Notes: generated by a model not told the origin, from the letters alone. A DNA stretch of 64,000 nt from an uncultured Blautia sp. (GCA_900553515.1 USDN01000008.1:3869-67868), one strand, 5' to 3'; shown: positions 7,016 through 15,272, counted from the stretch's first letter. Numbers and translations are program-made.

Positions 7016-8347
7016 TTACTGAACGCGTTTGATCTCCATATCCTTTGGAAGAACCAGGTTTAATATGATTGCCATTACAAATACGACAGCTACGACATTT
7101 GCAGAAAATACGGACTGCAGAAGCTGCGGGAAGATATGCCAGATGTCAGTCTCGCTGGCAGCGGTAAAACCAATGCCTACGGAAAGAGACAGTGCGGCAA
7201 TAGTAATGTTTCTCTGGGTGAAGCCTGCCTTGGCAATCATTTCGATTCCGGATGTCAGGATGGTTCCAAACATCATGATGGTACATCCGCCCAATACGGA
7301 ATCCGGAAGGGAGGCAAAAAAGTTTCCTACAGGAGGAAGCAGACCTGCAAGGATCATACATACCGCGCCGGTCATGATGGTGAAACGGTTTACCACCTTT
7401 GTCATGGCGATGAGACCTACATTCTGGGAGAAAGAGGTAACAGGCGGACATCCTAACAGAGAAGAAAATACGGAGGCATATCCGTCGCAGGCAAGAGAGC
7501 CTGAAATCTCTTCGGTTGTAATGTCACGTTCCAGTCCTCCGGAAACCATGGCTGTAGTATCTCCGATTGTTTCAGCGGCAGATACCAGAAAGATGATAGC
7601 GACAGAGACAATTGCTCCGGGATGAAATTCCGGCGCATAGGGCAGGAATTTCGGGAAAGAGACGATTCCTCCGGAAAAGATCACAGAGAGATCCACTTTT
7701 CCCATAAAGATCGCTACGATATAGCCTACGATCAGGCCGGCCAGTACAGAGAGCTGTTTCCAGTAGCCTTTTGCCAGAATATTCCAGGTCAGACATACCA
7801 GTAAAGTGATCGTACCAAGGATAAGATTCTGGGCAGAGCCGAAATCCTCTGAATATCCTCCGCCGAAGGATCTTGTGCCAACGGTAAAAAGAGAAAATCC
7901 AATGGCAGTTACAACAGATGCGGCAACGATTGGAGAGATGATCTTTTTCCAGTATTTTGCAAGAAGACCAAGGGTACCTTCCATGATACCGCCGACCAGA
8001 ACTGCGCCCACAACTGCCGGATATCCGTAATTGGCAGCGACTGTGCTGAGAACCGTTACAAAGGTAAAGCTGACGCCCATTACAATGGGAAGCCGGGAGC
8101 CTATCTTCCAGAGCGGATAAAGCTGGATCAGAGTTGCGATTCCGGCAACGAACATGGCATTCTGGAGAAGTATGGCGATCTCTGCCTGTTTCAGTCCGCC
8201 TGCTCCTGCAATCAGGGTAATAGGCGTCAGATTGGCAACAAACATAGCCAGAATATGCTGAAGACCAAATGGGATAGCCTTCATAACAGGAACCTGTCCG
8301 TCTAAACGATAAATGTTTGCAATATCTGCGTTTTTGGCGTTCTTCAT
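7016..8347 (-). CDS. NCS2-family nucleobase permease (xanthine/uric acid/uracil type)
   Basis: A 443-residue polytopic membrane protein of the nucleobase:cation symporter-2 (NAT) family, with about 14 hydrophobic segments. The conserved Q-H motif is in PFGLQHILAMFVANLTPI near residue 30. The NAT signature Q-N-x-G-x4-T-[KRG] is QNVGLIAMTK near residue 309. The acidic substrate-binding segment AAETIGDTTA is near residue 258. The sequence resembles xanthine/urate permeases (PbuX/UacT) more than UraA, but substrate is not certain. A TATAAT box lies upstream; no purine riboswitch is visible. Confidence 0.9.
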   Translation of the reverse strand: MKNAKNADIANIYRLDGQVPVMKAIPFGLQHILAMFVANLTPITLIAGAGGLKQAEIAILLQNAMFVAGIATLIQLYPLWKIGSRLPIVMGVSFTFVTVLSTVAANYGYPAVVGAVLVGGIMEGTLGLLAKYWKKIISPIVAASVVTAIGFSLFTVGTRSFGGGYSEDFGSAQNLILGTITLLVCLTWNILAKGYWKQLSVLAGLIVGYIVAIFMGKVDLSVIFSGGIVSFPKFLPYAPEFHPGAIVSVAIIFLVSAAETIGDTTAMVSGGLERDITTEEISGSLACDGYASVFSSLLGCPPVTSFSQNVGLIAMTKVVNRFTIMTGAVCMILAGLLPPVGNFFASLPDSVLGGCTIMMFGTILTSGIEMIAKAGFTQRNITIAALSLSVGIGFTAASETDIWHIFPQLLQSVFSANVVAVVFVMAIILNLVLPKDMEIKRVQ

Positions 8348-8599
8348 AAGTGGAATCCTCCTTTGCTGATTTTTTTATACACTTTTTTTGTTCCGCCATA
8401 AAAATGATTATGATTGCAATACAACTGATTATATTTTAACATAAAAAAATATTTTGTCCACAAAAAAATTGGTTATTTCTTACAAAAAGTGTGAAATGAT
8501 AAAAACCGGGAGCAGGCAAGAGGGAATATAAAAGGATGGATGCAGAACGCAGGCAGGATATGTTATACTTATGATTATCAAGAAAAAGGAAAAGGGCTT
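8348..8599. promoter_or_regulatory. Divergent promoter region
   Basis: Minus-strand TATAAT (8428-8433 on the plus coordinate) is a probable -10 box for the permease; a poor -35 suggests regulation. I searched for the conserved purine riboswitch core by eye and did not find it. On the plus strand, AAGGAAAAGGG at 8587-8595 is the ribosome binding site of the next gene. Confidence 0.45.
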
Positions 8600-9616
8600 A
8601 TGAAGGAAAAACTTCCCTTTAAAAATGAATATGAGAAACTGGAACTGCTTCTGTCTCAGGGACAGTTTGAATTGCTTCTGCCAGAAGGAAAGACAGCAGG
8701 CGATATTCGTCTGATATACCTGATGAATGATGCGGTGGAAAGCTTTCTTGTTTTCTGTAAGGCAAAACTGACCGGAACCTATCTGCCGGATTTTCAGGGG
8801 GAACTGTGGGCGGATCTGGATCAGGAAGGCGATCAGTATGTACTGGTGGTACATCAGGAAGATACTGTCTGTACTTTGTTTTTTCAGGATCTGAAGCTGG
8901 AAGTCCACTTATTTGATTATGGGAGAACCGGACACTTCTGGGTAAAGGGCTACGAATATCTCCGGCAGCTGGAATATCGGATCGCTATTCTCCGGGATAA
9001 AAGAGAGTATCTGGGAGAGGAATTCTGCTCTCGGGAAGAAAGGATCCTTTCCAGTCTGGCAGAATTTCCACCGCTGAATTTCTGCTGTTATCCGGCTGTT
9101 TCAGAGAAATATCTGGTACCTTCCTGTTCCTGGTGGCAGGTTTCGGAGGAGGCGCTGCATGTAATGATGCAGCTTGCAGAGGAAGCCGGAGACCGGGGTC
9201 TGAAAAAATGGATCGGTCTGTATCGCCGGATTCCTGTAAAATGTATCGCCAAGCAGATTGCACGGATGCTGCACAGAGTGAAACATGCAGAAGTGACAGA
9301 TCTGATTAATGAGAAGCTGGCTCAGGCTGCTTCCATATATGAACGCCGGGAGTTTGGCGCAGGCTGTCCGAAAGAGAAACAGAAAACTCAGGATCATCAG
9401 CCGGACAGAGAAGCGGCAGAAAAGATCCTGCGGATACAGGAAAAAGCACAACAGAGAAAAAAGCAGCTGGAGATGTCAGGAAAGCAGGTGGAAATGCTGA
9501 CGGAGGAACCTTTTATTTATGCAAAGGATTCTGTGGAATATAAGATCCATCTGATGATCTGGAAACAGGAAGGAAAAAACCGGAAGGTAGAAATAGAAAC
9601 CATTGATGAAAGATAA
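8600..9616 (+). CDS. DUF3878-like hypothetical protein
   Basis: A 338-residue soluble protein. It begins MKEKLPFKNEYEKLELLLS and is rich in aromatic and charged residues, with a Lys/Glu-rich region near 265-300. It resembles the Firmicute family DUF3878, but I assign this with only moderate certainty. The start at 8600 follows a purine-rich ribosome binding site; an in-frame ATG at 8540 has none. A coiled-coil protein follows 12 nt later, so the two are probably co-transcribed. Confidence 0.6.
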   Translation: MKEKLPFKNEYEKLELLLSQGQFELLLPEGKTAGDIRLIYLMNDAVESFLVFCKAKLTGTYLPDFQGELWADLDQEGDQYVLVVHQEDTVCTLFFQDLKLEVHLFDYGRTGHFWVKGYEYLRQLEYRIAILRDKREYLGEEFCSREERILSSLAEFPPLNFCCYPAVSEKYLVPSCSWWQVSEEALHVMMQLAEEAGDRGLKKWIGLYRRIPVKCIAKQIARMLHRVKHAEVTDLINEKLAQAASIYERREFGAGCPKEKQKTQDHQPDREAAEKILRIQEKAQQRKKQLEMSGKQVEMLTEEPFIYAKDSVEYKIHLMIWKQEGKNRKVEIETIDER

Positions 9617-9628
9617 GGAGAATAAATT

Positions 9629-9841
9629 ATGGCAAAGGTAAGAGAATTTACAGCAGGTGCAGAAGAAAATAAGAAGCTGGAAGCGATCAGGAAGCAGCTG
9701 GAGGATCTGAAAGACCAGCTGGTGGACGTACTGGAAGAATATGAGGACAGAGATCAGGAGAAAGCGGATATCCTCACAGAAGCTCTGGATGCGCTGGAGG
9801 ACGCAGGGGAAGCAGTAGAGGAGGCTCTGGCAGAAAAATAA
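9629..9841 (+). CDS. Small acidic coiled-coil protein, 70 aa
   Basis: Highly charged, almost wholly helical: heptad-like Leu spacing in LEAIRKQLEDLKDQLVDVLEE and an Ala/Glu-rich tail. Good ribosome binding site (AAGGAG) upstream. No known domain. It lies in the DUF3878-like / YgjP-like cluster. Confidence 0.65.
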   Translation: MAKVREFTAGAEENKKLEAIRKQLEDLKDQLVDVLEEYEDRDQEKADILTEALDALEDAGEAVEEALAEK

Positions 9842-9881
9842 ACAGGAAAGGAGCTTTCGGTATTTTGAAAGGAGATCAGTC

Positions 9882-10457
9882 TTGTTACAGCAGTTGAAGA
9901 TACAGAATGATGACAGGGAGATTCTTCTGACAGTGATCCGTTCTTCCAGAAAAAGTATAGGGCTGGAGGTACGGAGCGGGAAAGATGTTCTGGTTCGAAT
10001 CCCTGCCAGCTTATCAGACCGGGAACTGAAAAATTTCGTAGAGAAGCACAGAGAATGGATTTTTGATAAAACAGCACAGATACAGAGCAGAAAGGACGCA
10101 CGCAATTCCACCGGCGCAGTACCGGCAGAAAAATTATCCCCGGAAGAAATAGAACAAATAAAAGAAAAAATAGGAGCCAGGGTCAGATATTACAGTCAGA
10201 TGATGGGAGTAACGACAGGAAGGATCACCATCAGAAACCAGAAGACCCGATGGGGAAGCTGCAGTGCAAAGGGTAATGTAAATTTCAATTATCAGCTTTA
10301 TTACCTTCCGGAGGAACTGTTGGATTATGTAGTGATTCATGAACTGGCTCACCGAAGACATATGAATCATTCCGGAGAATTCTGGGCAGAGGTGGAAAAA
10401 TACTGTCCGGACTACAGACAGCGCAGAAAACAGTTGAAATCCTATGAGCTGGTATAG
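9882..10457 (+). CDS. YgjP-like metallopeptidase-domain protein (M48/DUF45)
   Basis: A 191-residue YgjP/DUF45 protein. The zinc motif H-E-L-A-H is at about residues 151-155, with the third ligand His in R-H-M-N-H-S-G-E-F-W a few residues later. The preceding R-W-G-S-C segment (Q-K-T-R-W-G-S-C-S, near 120-128) is the family hallmark. It starts at TTG 9882, supported by AAAGGAG at 9868-9874. Family members are cytosolic and are discussed as peptidases or nucleotide hydrolases; role unproven. Confidence 0.85.
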   Translation: MLQQLKIQNDDREILLTVIRSSRKSIGLEVRSGKDVLVRIPASLSDRELKNFVEKHREWIFDKTAQIQSRKDARNSTGAVPAEKLSPEEIEQIKEKIGARVRYYSQMMGVTTGRITIRNQKTRWGSCSAKGNVNFNYQLYYLPEELLDYVVIHELAHRRHMNHSGEFWAEVEKYCPDYRQRRKQLKSYELV

Positions 10458-10472
10458 GAAAAGGGAGATGTT

Positions 10473-11228
10473 ATGATTTATATCAGTCATCTGATAAAAG
10501 ATGAAGAAATGAAAGAAATGATTGCCCGGACAGGTATGGGTATAGAAAGTATTGAATTTTCGGTGGCAGAAAATCTGGATAATCTTGTCCGGACGCTGAG
10601 AACCTATCAGAAACGACTGGAATTTATGGAATGCAGAGAGCTTATCCTGCACGGTCCGTTTCTTGATCTGAATCCCATGGCTTATGATACGCTGGTGGTA
10701 CAGGCTACACGGACACGATATGAACAGGCCTACCATGCAGCAGTGGAACTGGGGGCAAAAAAACTGATCCTGCACAGTGGATTTATTCCTTCTGTTTATT
10801 TTCTTACAGGCTGGGCAGAGCGAATGGCAGATTTTTATAAGAGGTTTCTGGACGATAAAGACGATTCTGTGGAGATCCTTATGGAAAATGTAATGGATCC
10901 TCTTCCGGAACCATTGAGGGAGGTAATGGAAAAGGTTTCTCATCCTTCCTTTGGGATCTGTCTGGATATCGGTCATGCAAACTGTTTTTCCCGGACAGGC
11001 TGCGCAGAATGGGCGGAAACACTGTTTCCCTATATCCGTCACCTTCACCTTCATGATAACCCGGGAGACAGGGACAGGCATCAGGCGCTCGGAGACGGAA
11101 CGGTTCCTTATGGGAAGGTTCTGGATATGTTCCATGACAGGGCAGAGGTTTCCTGTACAATAGAATGCAGTACGGAAAAAGATATCTGCAAAACCTTTTC
11201 GCTGCTTCAAAACAGGCATTTTTATTGA
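10473..11228 (+). CDS. Sugar phosphate isomerase/epimerase-like TIM-barrel protein
   Basis: A 251-residue AP-endonuclease-2-type TIM barrel. Metal-ligand positions are suggested by ILHGPF (about 59), ILHSGF (about 99), ILMENVMDP (about 139), LDIGHAN (about 164) and IRHLHLHDN (about 189), a pattern typical of xylose-isomerase-like barrels. It probably isomerises or epimerises a sugar or polyol, but the substrate is unknown. Start 15 nt after the YgjP gene with GGGAG ribosome binding site. Confidence 0.85.
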   Translation: MIYISHLIKDEEMKEMIARTGMGIESIEFSVAENLDNLVRTLRTYQKRLEFMECRELILHGPFLDLNPMAYDTLVVQATRTRYEQAYHAAVELGAKKLILHSGFIPSVYFLTGWAERMADFYKRFLDDKDDSVEILMENVMDPLPEPLREVMEKVSHPSFGICLDIGHANCFSRTGCAEWAETLFPYIRHLHLHDNPGDRDRHQALGDGTVPYGKVLDMFHDRAEVSCTIECSTEKDICKTFSLLQNRHFY

Positions 11229-11253
11229 CAATCAAAATACCTTATGATACGAT
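11225..11253 (+). promoter_or_regulatory. Sigma-A promoter of the cobalamin-riboswitch operon
   Basis: TTGACA (11225-11230), 17-nt spacer, TACGAT (11248-11253). It overlaps the stop codon of the preceding gene and drives the riboswitch leader. Confidence 0.75.
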
Positions 11254-11309
11254 AAAATTACTTGAAATATTTACATATTTTAAATATTTTATAAAAAATA
11301 AGATATCTG

Positions 11310-11460
11310 AAACATGCGGATAAAATGTGAATCCGGTGGAAATCCGGAACAGTTTTATCCCTGCTGTAAAAGCAACGAACAGGCCGTGCCACTGAAGAAT
11401 TTCGGGAAGGGGCTTTAGTAGGAAAAGATTTGGCTTAAGTCAGAATACTTTTTATCTGCA
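11310..11460 (+). promoter_or_regulatory. Cobalamin (B12) riboswitch aptamer
   Basis: The conserved cobalamin riboswitch landmarks occur in order: GGTGGAAATCCGGAACAG at 11335-11352, GCCACTG at 11388-11394, GGGAAGG at 11404-11410, and AAGTCAGAATAC at 11437-11448. A terminator follows, so ligand binding is expected to cause premature termination. The regulated genes are a DUF4430 protein and an ECF S component, both consistent with corrinoid uptake. Confidence 0.9.
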
Positions 11461-11467
11461 TGAGAAA

Positions 11468-11504
11468 AGACCATTCGATGGATAAAAACGGATGTCTGTT
11501 TTTT
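11468..11504 (+). terminator. Riboswitch expression-platform terminator
   Basis: Arms 11468-11477 and 11489-11497 (one bulged C) are followed by GTTTTTT. It lies between the aptamer and the first gene, so it is the likely on/off switch. Confidence 0.8.
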
Positions 11505-11530
11505 ATGCCTGTTTTACGAAAGGAGAAAAA

Positions 11531-11932
11531 ATGAAAAACAAAAATCAAAAATCAACTCTGATTGCGGTGATCGCTCTTGTTGTGGTCATAGCAGTGGCTG
11601 GACTGTGCTACTTAAAATTTAAGCCCGGCACAACAGAAGGAAGCAAGGAAATCACCGTAAAGGTATCAGCTCTTGACCAGGGGGAAGAAACGTTTACTTA
11701 TCAGACAGATGCAGAGTACCTTGGGGAAGTCCTGACAGATAAGAAATTGATCGAAGGTGAAAAAGGACAGTACGGTATGTTTATCACTGCAGCAAATAAT
11801 GTAAAAGCAGATGAATCCAAACAGCAGTGGTGGTGCATTACCAAAGGCGGTGAACGGGTAAATACCTCTGTAGACCAGACTCCGATCCAGGATGGGGAAC
11901 AGTACGAGCTTACTTTAACAGAGGGATATTGA
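11531..11932 (+). CDS. Membrane-anchored DUF4430 (transcobalamin-like) protein
   Basis: A 133-residue protein: short basic N-terminus, one transmembrane helix (about residues 8-30, LIAVIALVVVIAVAGLCYL), and an extracytoplasmic DUF4430 domain. The domain shows TVKV...Y-L-G-E-V-L near 65-70, Q-Q-W-W-C-I near 98-103 and D-G-E-Q-Y-E-L at the end. DUF4430 resembles the C-terminal domain of transcobalamin, so it may capture cobalamin or a precursor for the adjacent S component. The start at 11531 follows AAAGGAG; an in-frame ATG at 11492 lies inside the terminator. Controlled by the cobalamin riboswitch. Confidence 0.85.
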   Translation: MKNKNQKSTLIAVIALVVVIAVAGLCYLKFKPGTTEGSKEITVKVSALDQGEETFTYQTDAEYLGEVLTDKKLIEGEKGQYGMFITAANNVKADESKQQWWCITKGGERVNTSVDQTPIQDGEQYELTLTEGY

Positions 11933-12435
11933 TGAAGGCTCAGATTAAGACAAAAGATCTGGCAGTCATGGGGGTAATGGCAGCGATTGCTTTTATCAGT
12001 CAGGTAGCATTAAGCTTTCTTCCAAATATCGAGCTTGTGACACTTTTGTTTATTCTGTATACTCTTGTTATTGGAAAGAAAGTTTTTGGAGTTGTGTACG
12101 CCTTTGTTTTTCTGGAAGGCGTTACCTACGGGTTTGGATTATGGTGGATCAATTACCTTTATGTGTGGACGATCCTTTGTCTGATAACCCTTGCATTCAG
12201 AAAGCAGACTTCCTTTGTTTTCTGGAGTATCATATCCGGATTTTTCGGACTTGGCTTTGGAGCATTGTGCAGTCTTCCTTATTTTTTTATCAGCGGTCCT
12301 TCCGGGGCTTTGGCTTACTGGATTGCAGGAATACCAAGCGATATCACACATTGTATCGGTAATGTATTTCTGTGTCTGATACTGTTTAAGCCGCTTCATT
12401 ATATTTTGATGAAGATTAATGAATACAAAAGCTGA
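11932..12435 (+). CDS. ECF transporter S component, probable cobalamin/corrinoid
   Basis: A 167-residue integral membrane protein with about five to six helices, typical of ECF S components (N-terminal KTKDLAVMGVMAAIAFISQ motif). Its ATG overlaps the TGA of the DUF4430 gene (TGATG), implying translational coupling. No ATPase or T component is adjacent, so it would use the shared energising module (group II ECF). The B12 riboswitch and the DUF4430 partner point to a corrinoid or corrinoid precursor as substrate; this is inference, not shown by sequence alone. Confidence 0.85.
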   Translation: MKAQIKTKDLAVMGVMAAIAFISQVALSFLPNIELVTLLFILYTLVIGKKVFGVVYAFVFLEGVTYGFGLWWINYLYVWTILCLITLAFRKQTSFVFWSIISGFFGLGFGALCSLPYFFISGPSGALAYWIAGIPSDITHCIGNVFLCLILFKPLHYILMKINEYKS

Positions 12436-12523
12436 GATTTTCATTTCAGTATATGGAAAAGGTGATATTTACTGACAGGAAGAATATTTTATAAATTCTT
12501 TATGAAATTTAACATCTGCAATA

Positions 12524-12552
12524 TTGACTGTGAGTGTTGGAATGGCTATAAT
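12524..12552 (+). promoter_or_regulatory. Sigma-A promoter for the CNNM leader
   Basis: TTGACT (12524-12529), 17-nt spacer, TATAAT (12547-12552). Transcription would start near 12559, giving a leader of about 195 nt before the CNNM-type gene. Confidence 0.75.
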
Positions 12553-12592
12553 ATGTGCCATTAGATATTTTACAGGAGGCTGGATTTTTATA

Positions 12593-12649
12593 ATGGAAGA
12601 TAGCGACAGTAGCGCTGACCCAAATCAAAAGAATAATCTGAATGAATGA
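12593..12649 (+). CDS. Candidate leader peptide, 18 aa (acidic, Asp-Pro)
   Basis: An 18-codon ORF encoding MEDSDSSADPNQKNNLNE. AGGAGG at 12574-12579 is a strong ribosome binding site, although 13 nt from the ATG. The stop codon ends 9 nt before a 19-bp hairpin. An acidic run with Asp-Pro at the N-terminus is the type of nascent chain known to destabilise ribosomes at low magnesium (as in the mgtL leader). The downstream gene belongs to a family linked to magnesium transport. The link is inference. Confidence 0.5.
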   Translation: MEDSDSSADPNQKNNLNE

Positions 12650-12658
12650 CATATATTT

Positions 12659-12702
12659 CAAGACATGGTCTGTGTATTTTTTGATACGCAGGTCATGTCT
12701 TG
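12659..12702 (+). terminator. Attenuator-like hairpin
   Basis: Arms 12659-12677 and 12684-12702 pair over 19 bp (three G-U pairs) around the loop TTTTTG. The 3' flank TGTTGTATAT is only moderately T-rich, so it may be a weak or conditional terminator between the leader ORF and the CNNM gene. Confidence 0.6.
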
Positions 12703-12754
12703 TGTTGTATATAAAAGATTATTTGAAAAATTTTTTTGAAAGAGGTTGGCAGAT

Positions 12755-14098
12755 ATGAATAATTCTTTGATATTTTTATTATTATTTCAGGTTGTACTGA
12801 TTGCACTGAATGCTGTTTTTGCAAGTGCGGAAATAGCGGTATTGTCTATTAATGAAACGAAGCTGGAACGAATGGCGGAACAGGGGAATAACCGGGCAAA
12901 ACGACTGTTTCGACTGACACGGGAGCCGGCAAGATTCCTTGCTACCATTCAGGTTGCCATCACGCTTTCCGGTTTTCTGGGAAGTGCTTTTGCTGCGGAT
13001 AATTTCTCTGAACCACTGGTAGGCTGGATCCTTTCTCTGGGAGTGGATATTCCGAGAGAGACACTGGATGCCGGAGCGGTAATCTTGATCACTCTGGTGC
13101 TTTCTTATTTTACGCTGATTTTCGGAGAACTGGTTCCCAAGCGTATTGCAATGAAGAAACCGGAGCAGCTTGCTATGGGGATTTCCGGTCTGGTAAGTGG
13201 AATTTCCATTGTATTTAAACCAATCGTTTCTTTTCTTTCCATATCTACGAATTTTGTTCTGCGTTTGTGCGGAATCGACCCCAATGAGGAAGAAGAGCAG
13301 GTAAGTGAAGAAGAAATACGAATGATGGTTGATGCGGGAAGTGAGAAGGGAACCATTGATTATCAGGAAAAAGAATTTATCCAGAATGTATTTGAATTTA
13401 ATGATATCATGGTGGAAAGCATAGCCACTCACCGCACAGATGTAACGATCCTGTGGCTGGAGGATGACATGGATTCCTGGGCGGAGACCATTCATAACAG
13501 CCGTCATACACGCTATCCGGTGTGCGACGGATCACCGGATAATGTGGTCGGCGTCTTAAATGCCAAAGATTATTTCCGTATTGAAGATAAAAGTCGGGAA
13601 AACGTCCTTCAAAAAGCAGTATATCCTGCATATTTTGTTCTGGAGACCACAAAGGCGGACGTTCTGTTTAAAAATATGAAAACAGAGAAAAAATCCATGG
13701 CGATCATCATTGATGAATATGGCGGTATGACAGGAATCGTTACTTTATATGATCTGATAGAAGAACTGGTGGGAGATCTGGAGGATGAACCGACAGCAGA
13801 TGAGAATGAGGAGCCTTATATGGAAAAACTGAATGAAGATACCTGGATGGTCAGTGGAAATGTGGAAATTGAGGAGTTTGAGGATGCCCTGGGTGTGGAA
13901 ATCTCCTCTTCGGAATTTGATACAGTGACAGGACTGGTATTTCAGAAGCTGGGATGGATACCGGAGGATGGAAAACAGGATATTGACGTTCAGATCCAGA
14001 ATCTCCAGATACATATCAGCAGTGTTAAGGATCATCAGATTGAAAGTGCAACAGTAAAGGTTTGTGAAAAACAGGAGAAGGATACAGAGAAAGCATAA
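12755..14098 (+). CDS. CNNM/CorC-type hemolysin-family membrane protein
   Basis: A 447-residue protein with the standard architecture: N-terminal DUF21/CNNM transmembrane domain (about residues 1-190, four hydrophobic segments, FGELVPKRIAM near 125-135), a CBS pair (about 205-330, including VGVLNAKDYF and GMTGIVTLYDLIEELVGDL), and a C-terminal CorC_HlyC domain (about 350-430). Relatives (CorC, MpfA, CNNM) take part in magnesium homeostasis or efflux. Start at ATG 12755, after AGAGG; TTG 12746 is less likely. Its leader carries a small ORF and hairpin. Confidence 0.9.
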   Translation: MNNSLIFLLLFQVVLIALNAVFASAEIAVLSINETKLERMAEQGNNRAKRLFRLTREPARFLATIQVAITLSGFLGSAFAADNFSEPLVGWILSLGVDIPRETLDAGAVILITLVLSYFTLIFGELVPKRIAMKKPEQLAMGISGLVSGISIVFKPIVSFLSISTNFVLRLCGIDPNEEEEQVSEEEIRMMVDAGSEKGTIDYQEKEFIQNVFEFNDIMVESIATHRTDVTILWLEDDMDSWAETIHNSRHTRYPVCDGSPDNVVGVLNAKDYFRIEDKSRENVLQKAVYPAYFVLETTKADVLFKNMKTEKKSMAIIIDEYGGMTGIVTLYDLIEELVGDLEDEPTADENEEPYMEKLNEDTWMVSGNVEIEEFEDALGVEISSSEFDTVTGLVFQKLGWIPEDGKQDIDVQIQNLQIHISSVKDHQIESATVKVCEKQEKDTEKA

Positions 14099-14126
14099 AG
14101 GCTTTCAGAAAGGCAGATGATAACAG

Positions 14127-14651
14127 ATGAAAGATCAAAAAGATAAAAAAATAGAAGAGCAGTTTGAATTCCGCAGTGTGCGGACAGAAGAAACAGAGGA
14201 GGCGGCAGCGCTGGAACAGAAATGCTTTCCGCCAAATGAGGCCTGCGCCCCTCAATTCATGAAAGAGAGGATCCAGGCGGCGGCTGAGATATTTCTGGTG
14301 GCAGTGGACAGAGAAAACGGAAGGATCGCAGGATTTCTCAACGGGATCGCCACAGAAGAAAAGCATCTGCGGGATGAATTTTTTACAGATGCCTCCCTTC
14401 ATGATCCCAGAGGAAAAAATATCATGCTGACAGGTCTTGCCGTGCTTCCGGATTATCGGGGACAGGGGCTTGCAGGAGAACTGGTGGAGCGTTACGCCCA
14501 AAGGGAAAGGCAGAAAGACCGTGAGCGTCTGGTACTTACCTGTCTGGAGGAAAAGGTGGAAATGTACCGGAAATTTGGATTTCAGGATCTGGGACTTTCC
14601 GGATCCGTCTGGGGCGGCGAAGAATGGCATGAAATGGTCAGGGAGCTTTAA
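14127..14651 (+). CDS. GNAT-family N-acetyltransferase
   Basis: A 174-residue GNAT enzyme. The acetyl-CoA-binding motif A is LTGLAVLPDYRGQGLAGELV at about residues 100-119 (R-G-Q-G-L-A), followed by Y-R-K-F-G-F near residue 152. The early EEAAALEQKCFPPNEACA segment resembles arylalkylamine acetyltransferase-like members. The start lies 28 nt after the CNNM gene and it may be co-transcribed. It ends overlapping the convergent response regulator by 4 nt. Substrate unknown. Confidence 0.85.
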   Translation: MKDQKDKKIEEQFEFRSVRTEETEEAAALEQKCFPPNEACAPQFMKERIQAAAEIFLVAVDRENGRIAGFLNGIATEEKHLRDEFFTDASLHDPRGKNIMLTGLAVLPDYRGQGLAGELVERYAQRERQKDRERLVLTCLEEKVEMYRKFGFQDLGLSGSVWGGEEWHEMVREL

Positions 14652-15268
14652 CGGTTCCGGTAATAAAATACAGCTACCTGCGTCCGGTCCCGGAGCTGTA
14701 GCTTATCCAGGACAGAGCTGAGATAATTTCGTACCGTTCCTTCACTGAGAAACAGACGGGCGGCAATCTCTTTGTTGCTGAGTCCGTCTGCGATCAGGCG
14801 GATGATCTCCTGTTCCCGTTCGCTGATATCATGCTCCCGGTAGTTGAAGGAAGAGCCGGACTGGATCAGTTCAGGGATTTTGGATACGATCTCATGACCG
14901 AAAACAGTCTGACCGGAATAAACCGCCCGGAGGGCAGGAAGGATGCTGGCATAATCCTGTTTCAAAAGGTATCCCTTGGCGCCCAGTTTCAGCGCGCGGA
15001 CGATATACTCGTCATCGGAAAAGGTGGTGAGAAGAAGAATCCTGGCATCCGGAAATTCTTCCAGTATCTCTGCGGCTGCATCCAGGCCGCTTACCTCTTT
15101 CATCCGGATATCCATAAGAAGTACGTCCGGATGATATCTGCGGAATAATTCAACCGCTTCTTTTCCATCAGATCCAGTGGCAGGAACTGTGATATCGCCG
15201 CTGGATTCCAGAATGGTCTTTAATGCTCCTGATACAAAAATATCGTCGTCTACGATCAAAACTTTCAT
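14648..15268 (-). CDS. NarL/LuxR-family response regulator
   Basis: A 206-residue response regulator: receiver domain (IVDDD near residue 5, phospho-acceptor Asp53 in LLMDIRM, Lys in GAKGYLLK), and a LuxR-type HTH (ISEREQEIIRLIADGLSNKEIAARLFLSEGTVRNYL, cited by ends only, about 145-180). Start at 15268 follows AGGAG; upstream in-frame codons overlap the kinase gene. The cognate kinase ends 4 nt upstream. The pair probably controls the divergent ABC exporter. Confidence 0.9.
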   Translation of the reverse strand: MKVLIVDDDIFVSGALKTILESSGDITVPATGSDGKEAVELFRRYHPDVLLMDIRMKEVSGLDAAAEILEEFPDARILLLTTFSDDEYIVRALKLGAKGYLLKQDYASILPALRAVYSGQTVFGHEIVSKIPELIQSGSSFNYREHDISEREQEIIRLIADGLSNKEIAARLFLSEGTVRNYLSSVLDKLQLRDRTQVAVFYYRNR

Positions 15269-15272
15269 TTTT

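Noticed and set aside
7572..8399. Overlapping minus-strand open frame of 275 codons over the NCS2 permease
   Set aside because: Shadow frame, Arg/Cys/Ser-rich with no domain, while the permease frame has complete family motifs.
8348..8540. Purine riboswitch before the NCS2 permease
   Set aside because: The conserved three-way-junction core is not visible on the minus strand.
11492..11530. Earlier ATG for the DUF4430 protein
   Set aside because: It lies inside the riboswitch terminator hairpin and lacks a ribosome binding site; ATG 11531 follows AAAGGAG.
12440..12650. M-box magnesium riboswitch before the CNNM-type gene
   Set aside because: None of the conserved M-box sequence blocks that I know are present; the leader is better described as a short ORF plus hairpin.
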